From Lactococcus termiticola (GTDB taxonomy: Bacteria > Bacillota > Bacilli > Lactobacillales > Streptococcaceae), in assembly GCF_003116835.1 (NCBI RefSeq), contig NZ_BFFO01000001.1, positions 186,001 to 250,000 of the forward strand: a stretch of DNA of 64,000 nt. Reading direction: 5' to 3'. A model generated the notes under the pieces. It saw nothing but the letters and a program-made list of their open reading frames with translations. It did no database searches and was not told where the DNA came from. Shown here in pieces: positions 1 to 9,950 of this stretch (the first letter of the stretch is position 1; every line of letters begins with the position of its first letter). A program made the position numbers and the translations under genes.

Positions 1-2330
1 CGATTTTCGACCAGCCAGAAGGCCAGGTCACGAGGCAGGCTGTGGAGTTGTCTGAGGCCAATCGAAATCCGGTGCTCGCCGACCCGGTCATGATAGGGCA
101 TCTTGTTGACGGCCGGCTTGTCAAGTACTAAACCATTGTCCAGAGCATCAGCCAGCATGGTCTCACGCTTGCGGTCGCCCAGCTGGACCTCGTAAAATTC
201 GTCTGGAAAATGAGCCTTAAAATAGGCCAACTGAAAGGCCAGGGCCGCATAGGCATAGGCATGGGAACGGTTGAAGCCGTAGTTGGCAAAGCGTTCAATC
301 AGGTCATAAATCTGGCTGGCCTGGCCCTCGCTGTGGCCGAGGCTCTTGGCACCTGCCAGAAACTCAGAGCGGAGCCTTTCAAATTCGCCATCTTTCTTTT
401 TAGAAATGGCCCGCCGTAAAAGGTCGGCACGGCCGAGCGAAAAGCCTGAAAAGCGTTGGGCCACCTGCATGATCTGCTCCTGATAAATCATGATACCGTA
501 AGTCGGAGCAAGAATGTCCTGGATAGAGGCATCAACCTCAGGCACCGCCTCCTTACCATGTCGTCTCGCCACAAATTGCGGGATAAACTGGCTAGGTCCC
601 GGCCTAAATATTGAAGTCGCATCGACAATATCGTCGAATTTTGTCGGGGACAGATTTCTCAAAAAACGCCGCATCTGCGGGTTTTCAAATTGGAAGATAC
701 CGAGGGTGTTGCCAGCCCTAAATAAAGCCAGCGTCTCCTCGTCTTCCAGGTCAATCTTGACCGGGTCGACATCGAGTTGCTTGCGAGTCTTAACCAGACT
801 CCGCATCCGCTCAAGGACAGAGAGGTTTCTCAGACCCAAGAAATCGATTTTCAAGAGGCCAATCGCCTCAATGTCGCCGGCTTCGTATTGGGCCAGGGCC
901 AGGTCATCCGATGGTTTGAGGGCCACATAGTTGACCAGCGACCGCTCAGAAAGAACAACACCAGAGGCATGGACCGAGGTCTGCCTTGGCATGCCCTCAA
1001 TCCTGCGGGCGAGCTCGTAAATCTTCATCAACTGGGGGTTTTTGAGGAGCTCAGCCTTGAATCTTGGATTGCTCTCATATTCATCGGCCAGGCTACCAAA
1101 GCGGTTAGCCAAAAGTCTAGTCATCCCAGAAATCTCGATTTCCGACAGACCAAAGGCCTTAGCCACATCACGAATTGCCTGACGCTTAGCCAGGGTCGAG
1201 AAGGTAACAATCTGGGCCACATGGTCATTGCCATAGCGGTTTTTCATGTAGGCCAAAAAATCCGCCCGCTTGTCGTCTGGCATGTCGATGTCAATATCGG
1301 GCATGGCAATCCGCTCAGGGTTCAGGAACCGCTCAAAGAGCAGATGGTTCTTGACCGGATCCACCTGGGTAATGCCGAGAGCATAGGCTACGAGCGAGCC
1401 CGCCGCAGAGCCACGCCCCATCCCGCAATAAATGCCTTCTTCTTTGGCATAACGCAGGAGGTCGGCGACAATCAGGAAGTAGTCGTCAAAGCCCATCTGG
1501 TGAATGACCGAGAGCTCTCTGTCGAGGCGGTCTTGGTAGGCTACCGTATCACTCGAGAGCTGTCTCAGGGCAAGGCCAGCTTCTGCTTCTGCCCTCAGAT
1601 GCTCAACCGCAGGCCTCGTCTTATCAAAGCGGGGCAGGGCCAGCTTTTCATCGGTCTCATAGCTGATGTCTGCAACTAAGATTTCTAGATTTTTTACAGC
1701 TTCTGGAAAATGCTTCTGGAAATAATCCTGGTAACTCTCTGGACGTTGAAGGAGCTCGCTCTGCCCCAGCATCCGGTCGGGGTCATAGACCAGGCCGTCG
1801 CGAATGGCGTGGAGGACCTCCAGGCTCTCAGCATCTTCAGGGTCCAGATAGCGGACGCTCGGAAAAGGCAGGGCAGGCAGGAGGAAGCGGGCCTCTTTTG
1901 AGGTCGAGCGATTGATGCCGACATAAAGCTCAGGGACAAGCTTAGCTAACTCAGGAAGATTGCCGTAGGCCTCTGGGACGACCAGAGCAAGGCCCTCCAG
2001 ATAGTTCTTAATGTCCTCAAAGCTCCGCCGTTCATAATTGTGCAGGGTCAAAATCCGCAGGAGATGCTTGTAGCCAGTCGTATTTTTGGCAATGAAGGCA
2101 AAAGTAATCGGCAGACCCTGCCAACTAAAGCTCAATTCAAGACCGACCACCGCTTTGAGTCCATAGTCTTTCGCCCTAGTCATCAACTGTCTAGCTGCAT
2201 AGAGATTGCCGACATCCGTAATCCCAATCGTCTCAAAGCCCAGATGCTGTGCCCGCTCAAAATAAGTCCTGGTCCTGACCACGCTGTCTAAGAAACTATA
2301 TTCGGTTTTAGTATTCAGCTGGGCGAACAT
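1..2330 (-). CDS. dnaE: DNA polymerase III alpha subunit DnaE (3' end beyond window)
   Basis: Replicative DNA polymerase of the DnaE type, acting at the replication fork. About 776 codons are visible; the C-terminal part lies outside the window. The ATG at 2330 follows a good AAGGAG ribosome site. The N-terminal PHP-like region begins [16 protein letters not shown], typical of streptococcal and lactococcal DnaE. The polymerase core shows [12 protein letters not shown] and, near residue 342, [12 protein letters not shown], which holds the catalytic aspartates. The frame is open to the window edge. Firmicutes also carry PolC; this protein lacks the PolC-type start and exonuclease insertion, so DnaE is the better call. 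Confidence 0.95.
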   Translation of the reverse strand, partial: MFAQLNTKTEYSFLDSVVRTRTYFERAQHLGFETIGITDVGNLYAARQLMTRAKDYGLKAVVGLELSFSWQGLPITFAFIAKNTTGYKHLLRILTLHNYERRSFEDIKNYLEGLALVVPEAYGNLPELAKLVPELYVGINRSTSKEARFLLPALPFPSVRYLDPEDAESLEVLHAIRDGLVYDPDRMLGQSELLQRPESYQDYFQKHFPEAVKNLEILVADISYETDEKLALPRFDKTRPAVEHLRAEAEAGLALRQLSSDTVAYQDRLDRELSVIHQMGFDDYFLIVADLLRYAKEEGIYCGMGRGSAAGSLVAYALGITQVDPVKNHLLFERFLNPERIAMPDIDIDMPDDKRADFLAYMKNRYGNDHVAQIVTFSTLAKRQAIRDVAKAFGLSEIEISGMTRLLANRFGSLADEYESNPRFKAELLKNPQLMKIYELARRIEGMPRQTSVHASGVVLSERSLVNYVALKPSDDLALAQYEAGDIEAIGLLKIDFLGLRNLSVLERMRSLVKTRKQLDVDPVKIDLEDEETLALFRAGNTLGIFQFENPQMRRFLRNLSPTKFDDIVDATSIFRPGPSQFIPQFVARRHGKEAVPEVDASIQDILAPTYGIMIYQEQIMQVAQRFSGFSLGRADLLRRAISKKKDGEFERLRSEFLAGAKSLGHSEGQASQIYDLIERFANYGFNRSHAYAYAALAFQLAYFKAHFPDEFYEVQLGDRKRETMLADALDNGLVLDKPAVNKMPYHDRVGEHRISIGLRQLHSLPRDLAFWLVEN

Positions 2331-2384
2331 AGGGCTCCTTTCTGGGGTTTTCTGTCTCTGCAGGTTATTTTTCTATTTTGGTCT

Positions 2385-2465
2385 GACAAGTGGAGTTAGA
2401 GCCGAGCCACAAGTTGCTGTGAAAAAGTCAAATGGTGAGATCGAAAGGCTCGGTTTTTAGCAGAA
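2385..2465 (+). repeat. degenerate fragment of three-way-junction repeat (family 1)
   Basis: The segment has the left end (CAAGTGGAGT), the CTGTGAAAAAG stretch and an arm I with GAGATC..GGCTCG followed by TTAGCAG, matching the left half of the repeat family described at 34174. The right half and the closing stem are missing, so it looks like a decayed copy just upstream of dnaE. Confidence 0.5.
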
Positions 2466-2543
2466 GAAAAATAGTCAAACTTGAAAAAACATCTTATAAG
2501 TATTATACTAAATAATAGATAAAATATCGAAAGAAGACCTATT

Positions 2544-2723
2544 ATGAAAGTCATTGTCACCCTATTTTGGACCCTTGTGATTGGACAAGTCGTAGGCTAT
2601 ATTATGACCGCTCTCGCTGGCGTGCCAGATAACCCCCTCTATGTCTTATATGCATCTATCGGATTTGCGATTTTTATCCTGATTTTTCAGGCCATCGCAG
2701 TCACTCCACAGAAGAAGGCTTAG
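2544..2723 (+). CDS. DUF2929 family small membrane protein
   Basis: A 59-residue protein, MKVIVTLFWTLVIGQVVGYI..., with two predicted membrane segments (about residues 4-25 and 32-53) and a short basic tail (PQKKA). The start MKxIVTLFWT and GQVVGYI match my recollection of the DUF2929 (YjzD-like) family, which often sits beside dnaE in Lactobacillales. A TATACT -10 lies near 2502 and a purine-rich GAAAGAAG ribosome site precedes the ATG. Function is unknown. It is divergent from dnaE and monocistronic, followed by repeat elements. Confidence 0.75.
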   Translation: MKVIVTLFWTLVIGQVVGYIMTALAGVPDNPLYVLYASIGFAIFILIFQAIAVTPQKKA

Positions 2724-2759
2724 GCCTTTTTTATTTTTGGAAATCTCTGCTGGGTGGTG

Positions 2760-2890
2760 CTGCTCCAGAAAACCGCCAGCAGACCGCAGTGGGCCGGAAG
2801 CGAAGCCTACGGCTTCCATTCCTAGAATTTGAGCCTTAGGTCTCAAATTCTGCCTTTTTCACTGCAGTCTGCTGGCGGTTTTCTGGAGCT
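2760..2890 (-). repeat. family-1 three-way-junction repeat, copy 1
   Basis: The outer stem pairs 2763-2791 with 2860-2888 (29 bp, one mismatch, ending CTCCAG/CTGGAG). Arm I reads AATTTGAGACC then GGCTCAAATT on the minus strand. Arm II is the GGAATGGAAGCC..GGCTTCGCTTCC type. It occupies the 3' side of the DUF2929 gene and may end its transcript. Confidence 0.85.
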
Positions 2891-2943
2891 ACTAACTCTC
2901 AAAAATTGAATAAATCCTAATTTTATAATTATAGTCTCGCAAT

Positions 2944-3084
2944 AGTGTAATGGAAGAAATCCTGCAAAAATGATGTAAAAAAGGCAGACGGCGAGACCGC
3001 AGGGCTCGACATCTAGCAATGAAACCGAAGGTTTGCTTGCGTGCCTCACATCATCTTTTGCAGGATTTCTGGAATGGAACGAAC
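2944..3084 (+). repeat. family-1 three-way-junction repeat, copy 2
   Basis: The outer stem AGAAATCCTGCAAAA pairs with TTTTGCAGGATTTCT. It has the GGCGAGACC..GGGCTCGAC arm I (partly decayed) and AGCAATGAAACCGAAGGTTTGCTTGC as arm II in the sense orientation. It ends GGAATGGAACGAAC about 20 bp before the rhodanese -35 box. Confidence 0.85.
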
Positions 3085-3105
3085 CCATTCATGGGACTCC
3101 CAAAT

Positions 3106-3134
3106 TTGCATTTATACCCCCTCCGGTATATAAT
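3106..3134 (+). promoter_or_regulatory. promoter with CsoR/CstR-type operator for the rhodanese operon
   Basis: -35 TTGCAT (3106-3111), 17-bp spacer, -10 TATAAT (3129-3134). The ATG lies 7 nt after the -10, so transcription should start at or next to the start codon. The spacer holds an inverted repeat TATACC-N6-GGTATA (3113-3130) with a C-rich centre, the layout expected of CsoR/CstR operators. The adjacent gene encodes a member of that repressor family, so autoregulation is likely. Confidence 0.75.
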
Positions 3135-3141
3135 AAAAACT

Positions 3142-3432
3142 ATGAAAACAATTAGTACACATGAACTCTTAAAACTCCTCCCTGAAAAGCCTCATCTGGT
3201 AGATGTTCGGGAGGATTCCGAATTCTCTGACGGTCATATCAAGGAGGCTAAAAATGCCCCATTGAGCAAGTTTAAGTTGGGCATGTTCAAAAAAGATGAG
3301 CCCAACTACATCATCTGTCGCTCTGGTGGCCGCTCGATGAAGGCCTGCGAATTTCTAGAAGCCAATGGCTACGAGGTCGTCAATATTGACGGCGGTATGA
3401 TGGCCTGGAATGGAGAAATTAGTCATGACTAA
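3142..3432 (+). CDS. rhodanese-like sulfurtransferase (single domain)
   Basis: A 96-residue single-domain rhodanese. It has the DVREDSEFSDGHIKEAKNAP segment and the active-site loop IICRSGGRS, whose Cys would carry the persulfide. I start it at 3142: the -10 box is 7 nt upstream, and an earlier in-frame start would read through the repeat and promoter. No ribosome site is present, so the mRNA is probably leaderless. The 3' end overlaps the CstR-like regulator by 8 nt. The pair resembles sulfide/persulfide-response operons. The cellular sulfur donor is not evident. Confidence 0.9.
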   Translation: MKTISTHELLKLLPEKPHLVDVREDSEFSDGHIKEAKNAPLSKFKLGMFKKDEPNYIICRSGGRSMKACEFLEANGYEVVNIDGGMMAWNGEISHD

Positions 3433-3685
3433 GGTCTACGATGCCAAGATGGTCAATCGGCTTAAGCGGGCTGAAGGCCAGATGCGTGGCGTCCAAAAGA
3501 TGATGGAGGCTGAAGAAGTCTGCGGCGACGTGGTCACCCAGCTCACAGCTGTGCGAAACAGCATTGACAAGCTCATCGGCCTGATTGTCGCTGAAAACCT
3601 CAAGACGACCGTGCTCGAAGCGGAAGAGGCTGGCGACCGGGAGGCAAAAATCCAAAAAGCCATCGACCTCATCATCAAAAAATGA
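3425..3685 (+). CDS. CsoR/CstR-family repressor, one cysteine
   Basis: An 86-residue all-helical DUF156-type regulator, the same length as Staphylococcus aureus CstR. The start at 3425 follows GGAG at a 9-nt spacing and overlaps the rhodanese gene. The first sensor cysteine is present (EEVCGDVV, about residue 33). Where CstR has its second cysteine (ENLxxCV) this protein reads ENLKTTV. The His/Cys pattern of copper-type CsoR is also absent. With the rhodanese gene and the operator at 3113-3130, a persulfide-sensing CstR-like role is the best guess, but the single Cys makes the chemistry uncertain. Confidence 0.8.
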   Translation: MTKVYDAKMVNRLKRAEGQMRGVQKMMEAEEVCGDVVTQLTAVRNSIDKLIGLIVAENLKTTVLEAEEAGDREAKIQKAIDLIIKK

Positions 3686-3727
3686 TAAAATGGATGAAAG
3701 AAAATCCTAATTTAGAAAAATTAAAAC

Positions 3728-4996
3728 ATGCAAAAGATAAAAATTAATGGCGGAAAACGCCTTTCTGGTAAGGTCACCGTCTCTGGTGCCAAGAACTCTG
3801 TCGTTGCGCTGATTCCGGCGACCATCCTCGCCAATGACATCGTCACGCTCGAAGGGGTCCCTGACATCTCTGACGTGGCCAGTCTCGTCGAAATCATGGA
3901 AATCATGGGGGCTGTCATCGAACGTGATGTCGATGGCGGAAAACTGGTCATCGATACCCGGCCTGTCGTCTCTAAGCCCCTGCCTTATGGAAAAATCAAC
4001 TCCCTGCGTGCTTCTTACTACTTTAATGGTGCCCTCCTCGCCCGCTTTGGCCAGGCGACGGTCGGCCTGCCTGGAGGCTGTGACCTTGGTCCCCGCCCGA
4101 TTGACCTGCATATCAAGGCTTTTGAGGCACTCGGAGCTGAGATGTCTTATCAAGAAGAAGCCATGCACCTGGAGAAGACTGGCGACCAGCTCAATGGAGC
4201 CAGCATCTACATGGACGTGGTCTCTGTCGGAGCGACAATCAACACCATGCTGGCGGCTGCTGCCGCTGACGGTGTGACCATCATCGAAAATGCCGCCCGC
4301 GAGCCCGAAATCATTGATGTGGCGACGCTTTTGAACAACATGGGAGCCAAGGTCCGTGGGGCTGGGACGGACATCATCCGGATTACCGGCACACAAGACT
4401 TCCACGGGGCTAGCCATACCGTCATCCCTGACCGGATCGAGGCTGGGACCTATCTGGCACTCGCCGCTGCCATGGGCGACGGGATTGTCGTTGACAATGT
4501 CATCTATGAGCACCTAGAAGCCTTTGTGGCCAAGCTCGAAGAAATGGGCGTCCGGATGACCATCCGCGAAGATTCTATCGAGGTTCATAAATCTGACAAT
4601 CTTAAAAGCGTCAATATCAAGGCCGTACCATACCCTGGCTTTGCGACCGACCTGCAACAGCCAATCACCCCCCTCCTGCTTTTAGCAGAAGGCAAGGGCT
4701 GGATCATGGACACGATTTATGAAAAACGGGTCAACCACGTGCCTGAACTCGCCCGCATGGGGGCTGAAATCACAGCCGTCGGCGATCGGATTCATTATGG
4801 GGCTCCCAATAAATTGACTGGCAACCAGGTCCATGCGACCGACCTCCGGGCCGGTGCCTGCCTCGTTGTCGCTGGTGCCATTGCTTCAGGCAGTACAGTC
4901 ATCAGCAATATTGAGTTTATCCTGCGAGGCTATGACAATATCATCGAAAAGATGACAGCTCTAGGAGCCGACATCCAAATCATCGAAGAAGATTGA
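3728..4996 (+). CDS. murA: UDP-N-acetylglucosamine 1-carboxyvinyltransferase (MurA)
   Basis: Catalyses the first committed step of peptidoglycan synthesis, transfer of enolpyruvate from PEP to UDP-GlcNAc in the cytoplasm. At 422 residues it has the usual length. SGAKNSV places Lys22-Asn23 and GGCDLGPRP places the catalytic Cys118, the residue fosfomycin attacks. Low-GC Gram-positives often have two paralogues; I cannot tell from one copy which this is. The start at 3728 has only a weak ribosome site. A hairpin GGCTTTA...TAAAGCC (5002-5025) separates it from ydbC. Confidence 0.95.
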   Translation: MQKIKINGGKRLSGKVTVSGAKNSVVALIPATILANDIVTLEGVPDISDVASLVEIMEIMGAVIERDVDGGKLVIDTRPVVSKPLPYGKINSLRASYYFNGALLARFGQATVGLPGGCDLGPRPIDLHIKAFEALGAEMSYQEEAMHLEKTGDQLNGASIYMDVVSVGATINTMLAAAAADGVTIIENAAREPEIIDVATLLNNMGAKVRGAGTDIIRITGTQDFHGASHTVIPDRIEAGTYLALAAAMGDGIVVDNVIYEHLEAFVAKLEEMGVRMTIREDSIEVHKSDNLKSVNIKAVPYPGFATDLQQPITPLLLLAEGKGWIMDTIYEKRVNHVPELARMGAEITAVGDRIHYGAPNKLTGNQVHATDLRAGACLVVAGAIASGSTVISNIEFILRGYDNIIEKMTALGADIQIIEED

Positions 4997-5036
4997 CATC
5001 TGGCTTTATTTTACGGATAAAGCCTAGGAGGACAAG

Positions 5037-5249
5037 ATGGCAGAATTAAAATATGAAATCGTCGAGCACCTGATCACACTCTCAGAAAACAAGGCCGGCT
5101 GGACCAAGGAACTCAATCTCGTCTCTTGGAACGACGCCGACGCCAAGTACGACCTGAGAAGCTGGTCGCCTGACCACACTAAGATGGGGAAGGGGATTAC
5201 CTTGACGGATGAGGAGTTTAAGGCCTTGGTTAAGGAGTTGACGAATTAG
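5037..5249 (+). CDS. ydbC: YdbC, PC4-like single-stranded nucleic-acid-binding protein
   Basis: A 70-residue protein of the PC4/p15 fold. It closely resembles the lactococcal YdbC family: MAELKYEIVEHL, the WTKELNLVSWN strand pair, YDLRSWSPDHTKMGKGITLT and the closing helix. Family members bind single-stranded DNA with little sequence preference and may act in transcription or DNA maintenance. The start is fixed by a strong AGGAGG 7 nt upstream. It lies 40 bp after murA and is closed by the terminator at 5250. Confidence 0.85.
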   Translation: MAELKYEIVEHLITLSENKAGWTKELNLVSWNDADAKYDLRSWSPDHTKMGKGITLTDEEFKALVKELTN

Positions 5250-5278
5250 GAAAAGCAGTCGGGTGGACTGCTTTTTTC
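5250..5278 (+). terminator. intrinsic terminator of murA-ydbC
   Basis: The hairpin AAAAGCAGTC / GACTGCTTTTTT has a GGGTG loop and a T run. It begins immediately after the ydbC stop codon. Confidence 0.85.
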
Positions 5279-5650
5279 TTACTTTCTGACAACAGGAATC
5301 CAAATCTTTCCCCAATAAGTCTCGTTAGCTAAGGCTTCAGACGACAGAACCAAATTTCGTTCAGGCAGACAGGCCTTCACAAAATCCAAGAACTCTGGGC
5401 GTTCTTCTACTGCAAACGTCTCTAAATCATGCTTATAGTGGTTCTTAAAATAACGGGCATCATTCGCCCGCAAGCCAGCAGGACGAGCCTCGATGTTAAA
5501 GACGACGAGCGGTTGGACTATTTTGTGCATTGGTTGATATATTTCGGGAAAGGGATAAGGTTTAGGAAGATTCCAGAAGTTTTGCTTGGGCTTATTAAAG
5601 AGGAACTGGCCGGCTTTGATAAGATGCTTGATGAGGAATAATGAGATTGC
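5279..5650 (-). pseudogene. C-terminal fragment of an unrecognised protein
   Basis: An open frame on the minus strand ends KIWIPVVRK. It has a coherent coding-like stretch (for example VVFNIEARPAGLRANDARYF) for about 120 residues. Upstream the frame stays open by chance into the repeat element at 5687. No ATG with a ribosome site is visible; the first Met (near 5530) is unsupported. I do not recognise the family. The most likely reading is the 3' remnant of a gene whose 5' part was lost where the repeat now lies. A small intact protein of 83 residues from 5530 is the alternative. Confidence 0.45.
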
Positions 5651-5686
5651 TTTTAGATCCCCAGAGGAAATCCATATTGATAGGCC

Positions 5687-5827
5687 TCGAGTGGAAGAAA
5701 TTCTGCAAAAACACTGCGAAACATGGCAACTGGCGAGACCAAAGGGCTCGATAGTTAGCAATGAAAGCGAAGCTTTGCTTGCGGGCCTCACAGTGTTTTT
5801 GCAGAATTTCTGGAACGGGACTCGTTC
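5687..5827 (+). repeat. family-1 three-way-junction repeat, copy 3
   Basis: The outer stem AAATTCTGCAAAAACACTG pairs with CAGTGTTTTTGCAGAATTT (5698-5716 with 5793-5812, approximate). Arm I contains GGCGAGACC..GGGCTCG and arm II GCAATGAAAGCGAAGCTTTGCTTGC. The flanks GAGTGGAAG and GGAACGGGACTCG match other copies. Confidence 0.85.
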
Positions 5828-5828
5828 T

Positions 5829-6166
5829 TAACTGCTTAAAATTTTTCCTGCTTGACTCAACTCCCGCTCCTCGACAATTCCAGTAATAGCATCATTTTGC
5901 GAGAACAGAAAAAATATCCACTAGGTATAGCATTTTCTATAGGCCATAGGCTCTTAGCTTTTCCTGAATGTACTGTCTTTTTGTTTCCAATGAAACGTTG
6001 TGATAGCAGCATGCTGCGAGATTAGAAAAACATACTGAGTATAAATTACTTTTATTGGCTATAGGCTCATAGCTTTATCTGAATGTATTGTCCTTATCTG
6101 TTCCACGGCATGCTGTAATAACACCATGCTGCGAGATTAGAAAAACAGTGCGTTAGCACTGTTTTT
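5829..6166 (+). repeat. tandem triplicate of about 115 bp (family 3, locus 1)
   Basis: Three imperfect direct repeats are each recognised by TAATAnCAnCATnnTGCGAGA followed by an A-rich run and a short inverted repeat (near 5885-5930, 6001-6045 and 6116-6165). The last unit closes with a strong hairpin plus T run. The spacing between the GCGAGA motifs is about 115 bp. The same motif (TAATACCAGCATTCTGCG) recurs in the 144-bp tandem array at 45369. These may be tandem small-RNA units. No protein-coding frame is evident. Confidence 0.65.
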
Positions 6167-6167
6167 T
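6141..6167. terminator. bidirectional terminator at the lmrD 3' end
   Basis: AAAAACAGTGC-GTTA-GCACTGTTTTTT is a perfect 11-bp stem with T runs on both strands. It closes the third repeat unit on the plus strand and overlaps the lmrD stop region on the minus strand. Confidence 0.85.
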
Positions 6168-8160
6168 ACTCAAACACAAACTGATTATGATAAAGCTCAG
6201 CATAGAAGCCACCTTGAGCGACGAGCTCGTGGTGGTTGCCTTCTTCGATGACTTGGCCGTCTTTGAGGACGACGATTTTGTCAGCGTTCAAGATGGTCTT
6301 CAGTCGGTGGGCAATGACGAATGAGGTCCGGCCTGCAATCGCAGCTTCCATGGCCCATTGGATTTGTTGCTCAGTGACGGTGTCGACGTTAGACGTTGCT
6401 TCATCGAGGATGAGGAGGTCAGGATTTGTCAAGATGGTACGGGCAATTGAAATCTGTTGCTTTTGTCCGACTGAGAAGACGGACTCTTCATCAGAGACAT
6501 GGGTCTCATAGCCTTCAGGCAGGCTCATGATAAATTCGTGGATGTGGGTGGTCTTAGCCACGGTCTCGATTTCTTCTTGAGTCGCATCCTGCTTCCCGAA
6601 TTTAATATTATCGGCAATCGTGCCGTCAAAGAGGACAGACTCCTGGAGGACAATCCCTACCTTAGAACGCAGGCTGTCCAGGTCAAATTCACGGATGTCT
6701 GTACCGTCAAACTTGACAGCCCCGCCATTGACATCGTAGAAGCGGTTCATCAGGTTCATAACAGTCGTCTTACCAGAGCCGGTTGGGCCGACCAAGGCGA
6801 CCATCTGGCCCTTCTTGACGTCAATGTTGACATCACGGAGGACCGGCTTGCCAGGCAGGTATTCAAAGTCGAGGTGCTCGATTTGTACGCCTTCTTTGAT
6901 GCCTGTAAATTCCTTGCCATTTTCAGGACGAATTTCTTCAGGTTCATCAAACATAACATTTAAGCGGGTCGCACCGGTAATGGCAAGCTGGAGTTGACCA
7001 AAGTTTGACGACACCTGCATGATCGGATTGTAGTAGGTCTGGGCATATTGCACAAAGGCTACAATCAGGCCAAGGCCGACAGCCAGTGAGGTGTTATTGT
7101 CATTCAAGACGATAGAAGTCCCACCAAAGATAACGATGGCGATGGTCAAGAGCTGGAAGCCGTTCATGAGTGGGAAAATCATACCAGACCAGGCCTGAGC
7201 CGCAAAGGTCCGTTTTTTGACTTTCTCATTATGTGACAGGAAGCCAGCCACAGAGTCTTCTTGGAGGCCTTCGACGATGATGGCCTTTTGACCAGAAATC
7301 TTTTCATCCATGTAGGCATTCAATTGTGAGACTTCTTCTTGTTGCCGGTCAGTCGACTTTTTGGCCTGACGAACGATGATAAAGGCTGCAATGATGGCAA
7401 TCCATGAGACAGAAACCGTCAGCAAAGCAAACTTCGTATCCTTATGGAACATCTGAATCAGGACACCGATAAAGAGAGCACCGTTTGAAATCACAGAGAC
7501 CAGGGCCTGGTTGAGCGTGTTTTGGATATTATCCAGGTCAGACGTAAAACGGGCCAGGATGTCACCGTCTTGATGGCGGTCAAAGTAGCTGATGGTCAGT
7601 CGCTCAAGCTTTCCAAAGAGGCCTTTCCGCATGCGATTGGTCGAATGAGCCACGATGCGGGAGAACAGGAGGGTGTAGATCAGCATAGAGACGCCAGTTG
7701 CGATATAGGTCGCAAGGAGCTTCCACATACCGGTCATGAAGCTTGAGATATCAGCCTTAGGGCTTGTGGCGACCGTCTTAAGCAGGTCAAGCGTTGTACC
7801 CTTTGGCAAGTGTGACGTGATCTGGCTTTGAGCTGCCTCTGGCAGGTGTTTCACCACTTCAGGCACCTGTTGCCAGCTGACACTTTGATGAGTCATTTGT
7901 GAAAGCTGGGCCGCAATCTGTTGCAGGGCCTGCTGGGATTGACCTGCACGCTGATGGACAAAGTAGGCCTGGACGTACTTGGTCAAATTGGTAATCGCAT
8001 CCCCCAAGAGTGACGGAGCGATGACCTGCAACCAGGTCGCTGCGATAATGAAAATCAAAATCACAACAAACTGGAGCTTGTATTTTTTCAGATAAAGGTA
8101 GAAGAACCTGATCGCACGACCAGTATCAGATGTCTTTTTCATATTTTTAGTATTTTCCAT
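6166..8160 (-). CDS. lmrD: heterodimeric multidrug ABC exporter subunit LmrD
   Basis: A half-transporter of 664 residues, the known length of lactococcal LmrD. It has a six-helix membrane domain with a long loop after helix 1 (about residues 60-135) and a C-terminal ATPase. Walker A is GPTGSGKTT and Walker B/catalytic Glu is [12 protein letters not shown]. The signature motif is degenerate (FSVGQKQQ instead of LSGGQ). Together with LmrC it should form a drug exporter with one consensus and one degenerate ATP site. The start at 8160 follows GGAGGACTAAAAG, 3 bp after the lmrC stop, so the two are translationally coupled. Confidence 0.92.
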   Translation of the reverse strand: MENTKNMKKTSDTGRAIRFFYLYLKKYKLQFVVILIFIIAATWLQVIAPSLLGDAITNLTKYVQAYFVHQRAGQSQQALQQIAAQLSQMTHQSVSWQQVPEVVKHLPEAAQSQITSHLPKGTTLDLLKTVATSPKADISSFMTGMWKLLATYIATGVSMLIYTLLFSRIVAHSTNRMRKGLFGKLERLTISYFDRHQDGDILARFTSDLDNIQNTLNQALVSVISNGALFIGVLIQMFHKDTKFALLTVSVSWIAIIAAFIIVRQAKKSTDRQQEEVSQLNAYMDEKISGQKAIIVEGLQEDSVAGFLSHNEKVKKRTFAAQAWSGMIFPLMNGFQLLTIAIVIFGGTSIVLNDNNTSLAVGLGLIVAFVQYAQTYYNPIMQVSSNFGQLQLAITGATRLNVMFDEPEEIRPENGKEFTGIKEGVQIEHLDFEYLPGKPVLRDVNIDVKKGQMVALVGPTGSGKTTVMNLMNRFYDVNGGAVKFDGTDIREFDLDSLRSKVGIVLQESVLFDGTIADNIKFGKQDATQEEIETVAKTTHIHEFIMSLPEGYETHVSDEESVFSVGQKQQISIARTILTNPDLLILDEATSNVDTVTEQQIQWAMEAAIAGRTSFVIAHRLKTILNADKIVVLKDGQVIEEGNHHELVAQGGFYAELYHNQFVFE

Positions 8161-8163
8161 CTT

Positions 8164-9903
8164 TTAGTCCTCCTTTGCTTTCTGAGTTTCGTAAATTTCT
8201 TGATAAACGGCATTGCTAGCAGCGAGCTCGCTGTGGGTTCCTTCGCCGACCAGTTTACCCTGGTCAAGGACCAGGATCTTATCAGCATGGACGACAGAAG
8301 AAATCTTCTGGGCAATGACGATGGTGGTCGTGTCCTTGAGGTCCTTGTTCAGAGCCTCTTGGACTAGCTTTTCAGACTTGGCGTCAAGGGCTGAGGTCGA
8401 GTCATCGAGGATCAGGACATTCGGGTTCTTGACGACACCCCGTGTGATGGACAGGCGTTGCTTTTGACCGCCGGAGAAGTTGTTACCGCGTTCTTCGACT
8501 TCTGCATCGTACTGGCCCTCCTTGTTTTGGATGAACTCAGCGGCTTGGGCAATCTGTGCAGCCCGTGACATGTCAGCCTCAGTCGCATCAGCCTTTCCCT
8601 GCTTGATATTGCCCGCAATCGTGCCGGAAAAGAGAATTGCCTTTTGGAGGACAATCGAGATATTTTGCTTGAGAGTCCCACGAGAGACGTTTTTCAGGTC
8701 TTTACCACCGACCTTGACCGTCCCTTCAGTCGGGTCAAAGAGCCGAGGAATCAGCTGGGCCAGGGTGGATTTACCAGCCCCAGTCGCACCAACAATCCCG
8801 ACCATCTGACCAGGCTCGATCTTGAAGCTGATGTCTTTGAGCATGGCTTCTTCATCGTGTGGATAGCTAAATGAGACATGGTCAAACTCGACAGAACCTG
8901 CAAGGACTTCGTCTTGCGCAGTTTCATCAAACTTCATGGCAGGCTCAGTCTTAAGCACCTCATTGATACGGCCGATAGAAACCATCCCACGTGAGGCAAA
9001 CATAGAAATCATCCCACCCATGATGATGGCAAACATGATCATGCCCATGTAGGTCATGAAGGTAGAGAGGCCACCGATGCTTTCTTGGGCAATGCTGGTT
9101 GAGTTGGTCACAAAGGTTGAGACGAACCAGATGGCCAGCCAGATGGCACCCTGAGCAATGACGGTAAAGAGGGGAATCATGGCAGAGAAGAGCTTGCCGA
9201 CCGCCCAGTTGTGGTCATAGAGGGTGTCTGAGGTCTTGTCAAATTCATCGATTTGATTTTGCTCTTGGACAAAGGATTTGACGACACGAGAGCCCCGCAG
9301 GTTTTGCTTGGCAATGGCGTTGATTCGGTCCATGAGTTTTTGGAAGGCCATAAAGTGAGGCCCCATCCGGCCCATCAGAAGAGCTGTGACAGCGAGAATC
9401 AAGATGATCAAGATGACCGTAATCCACCAAAGGCGAGGCAGGGTCGTGATGGAAAGAATCACACCCCCAATCAGGAGGACCGGAATCCGCATGAGGATTT
9501 GAAAGACCATGAACATCAGATTTTGAATCTGAGTCACGTCATTGGTCATCCGGACGACGAGGTTGCCAGCGTTAAATTCTTCGACGTTTTCATAAGAAAA
9601 TGTATTGATTTTCTTATAAGTTGCTTCACGAACATCAGCCCCGATGGCCTGGGCGACGCGGGCTGCAGCTAGCGTGCTGAGGATAGCTGCGACAATCCCG
9701 ATGCCTGCGACAATCAGGAGTTCAATTCCGTAGCCTGAGACCTTCTGCGACATCTCATGACGCGTATAGGTCGTCGATGAGAGGACGGTCAGGATGTGTT
9801 TCATGACTTGGGGTTGGTAGAGTTGGGTACCCGCATAAATGAAGGTGGCGAGGATTGCTCCAAGGACCACCCAGATATGCTTTTTGATGGATTTGAAAAT
9901 CAT
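8164..9903 (-). CDS. lmrC: heterodimeric multidrug ABC exporter subunit LmrC
   Basis: The 579-residue partner of LmrD. Six membrane helices lie in the first 310 residues, then an ATPase with Walker A GATGAGKST and signature NFSGGQKQR. Walker B is LILDDSTSALD, where Asp replaces the catalytic Glu, exactly the asymmetry described for LmrC. The start at 9903 has AGGAAATGGG upstream. A promoter lies at 9951-9979. In L. lactis the repressor gene lmrR sits beside this operon; no lmrR-like gene is present here, so regulation may differ. Confidence 0.92.
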   Translation of the reverse strand: MIFKSIKKHIWVVLGAILATFIYAGTQLYQPQVMKHILTVLSSTTYTRHEMSQKVSGYGIELLIVAGIGIVAAILSTLAAARVAQAIGADVREATYKKINTFSYENVEEFNAGNLVVRMTNDVTQIQNLMFMVFQILMRIPVLLIGGVILSITTLPRLWWITVILIILILAVTALLMGRMGPHFMAFQKLMDRINAIAKQNLRGSRVVKSFVQEQNQIDEFDKTSDTLYDHNWAVGKLFSAMIPLFTVIAQGAIWLAIWFVSTFVTNSTSIAQESIGGLSTFMTYMGMIMFAIIMGGMISMFASRGMVSIGRINEVLKTEPAMKFDETAQDEVLAGSVEFDHVSFSYPHDEEAMLKDISFKIEPGQMVGIVGATGAGKSTLAQLIPRLFDPTEGTVKVGGKDLKNVSRGTLKQNISIVLQKAILFSGTIAGNIKQGKADATEADMSRAAQIAQAAEFIQNKEGQYDAEVEERGNNFSGGQKQRLSITRGVVKNPNVLILDDSTSALDAKSEKLVQEALNKDLKDTTTIVIAQKISSVVHADKILVLDQGKLVGEGTHSELAASNAVYQEIYETQKAKED

Positions 9904-9950
9904 GTTTTCCCATTTCCTTTTCTAATATTTCTTCTATTTAAGACTCAATC

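Noticed and set aside
777-1679. 300-codon plus-strand frame inside dnaE
   Set aside because: It is antisense to the clear DnaE reading frame and has no independent start or motif.
2646-3088. Short minus-strand frames over the repeats at 2760 and 2944
   Set aside because: They are readings through palindromic repeat DNA; similar frames occur over most family-1 copies.
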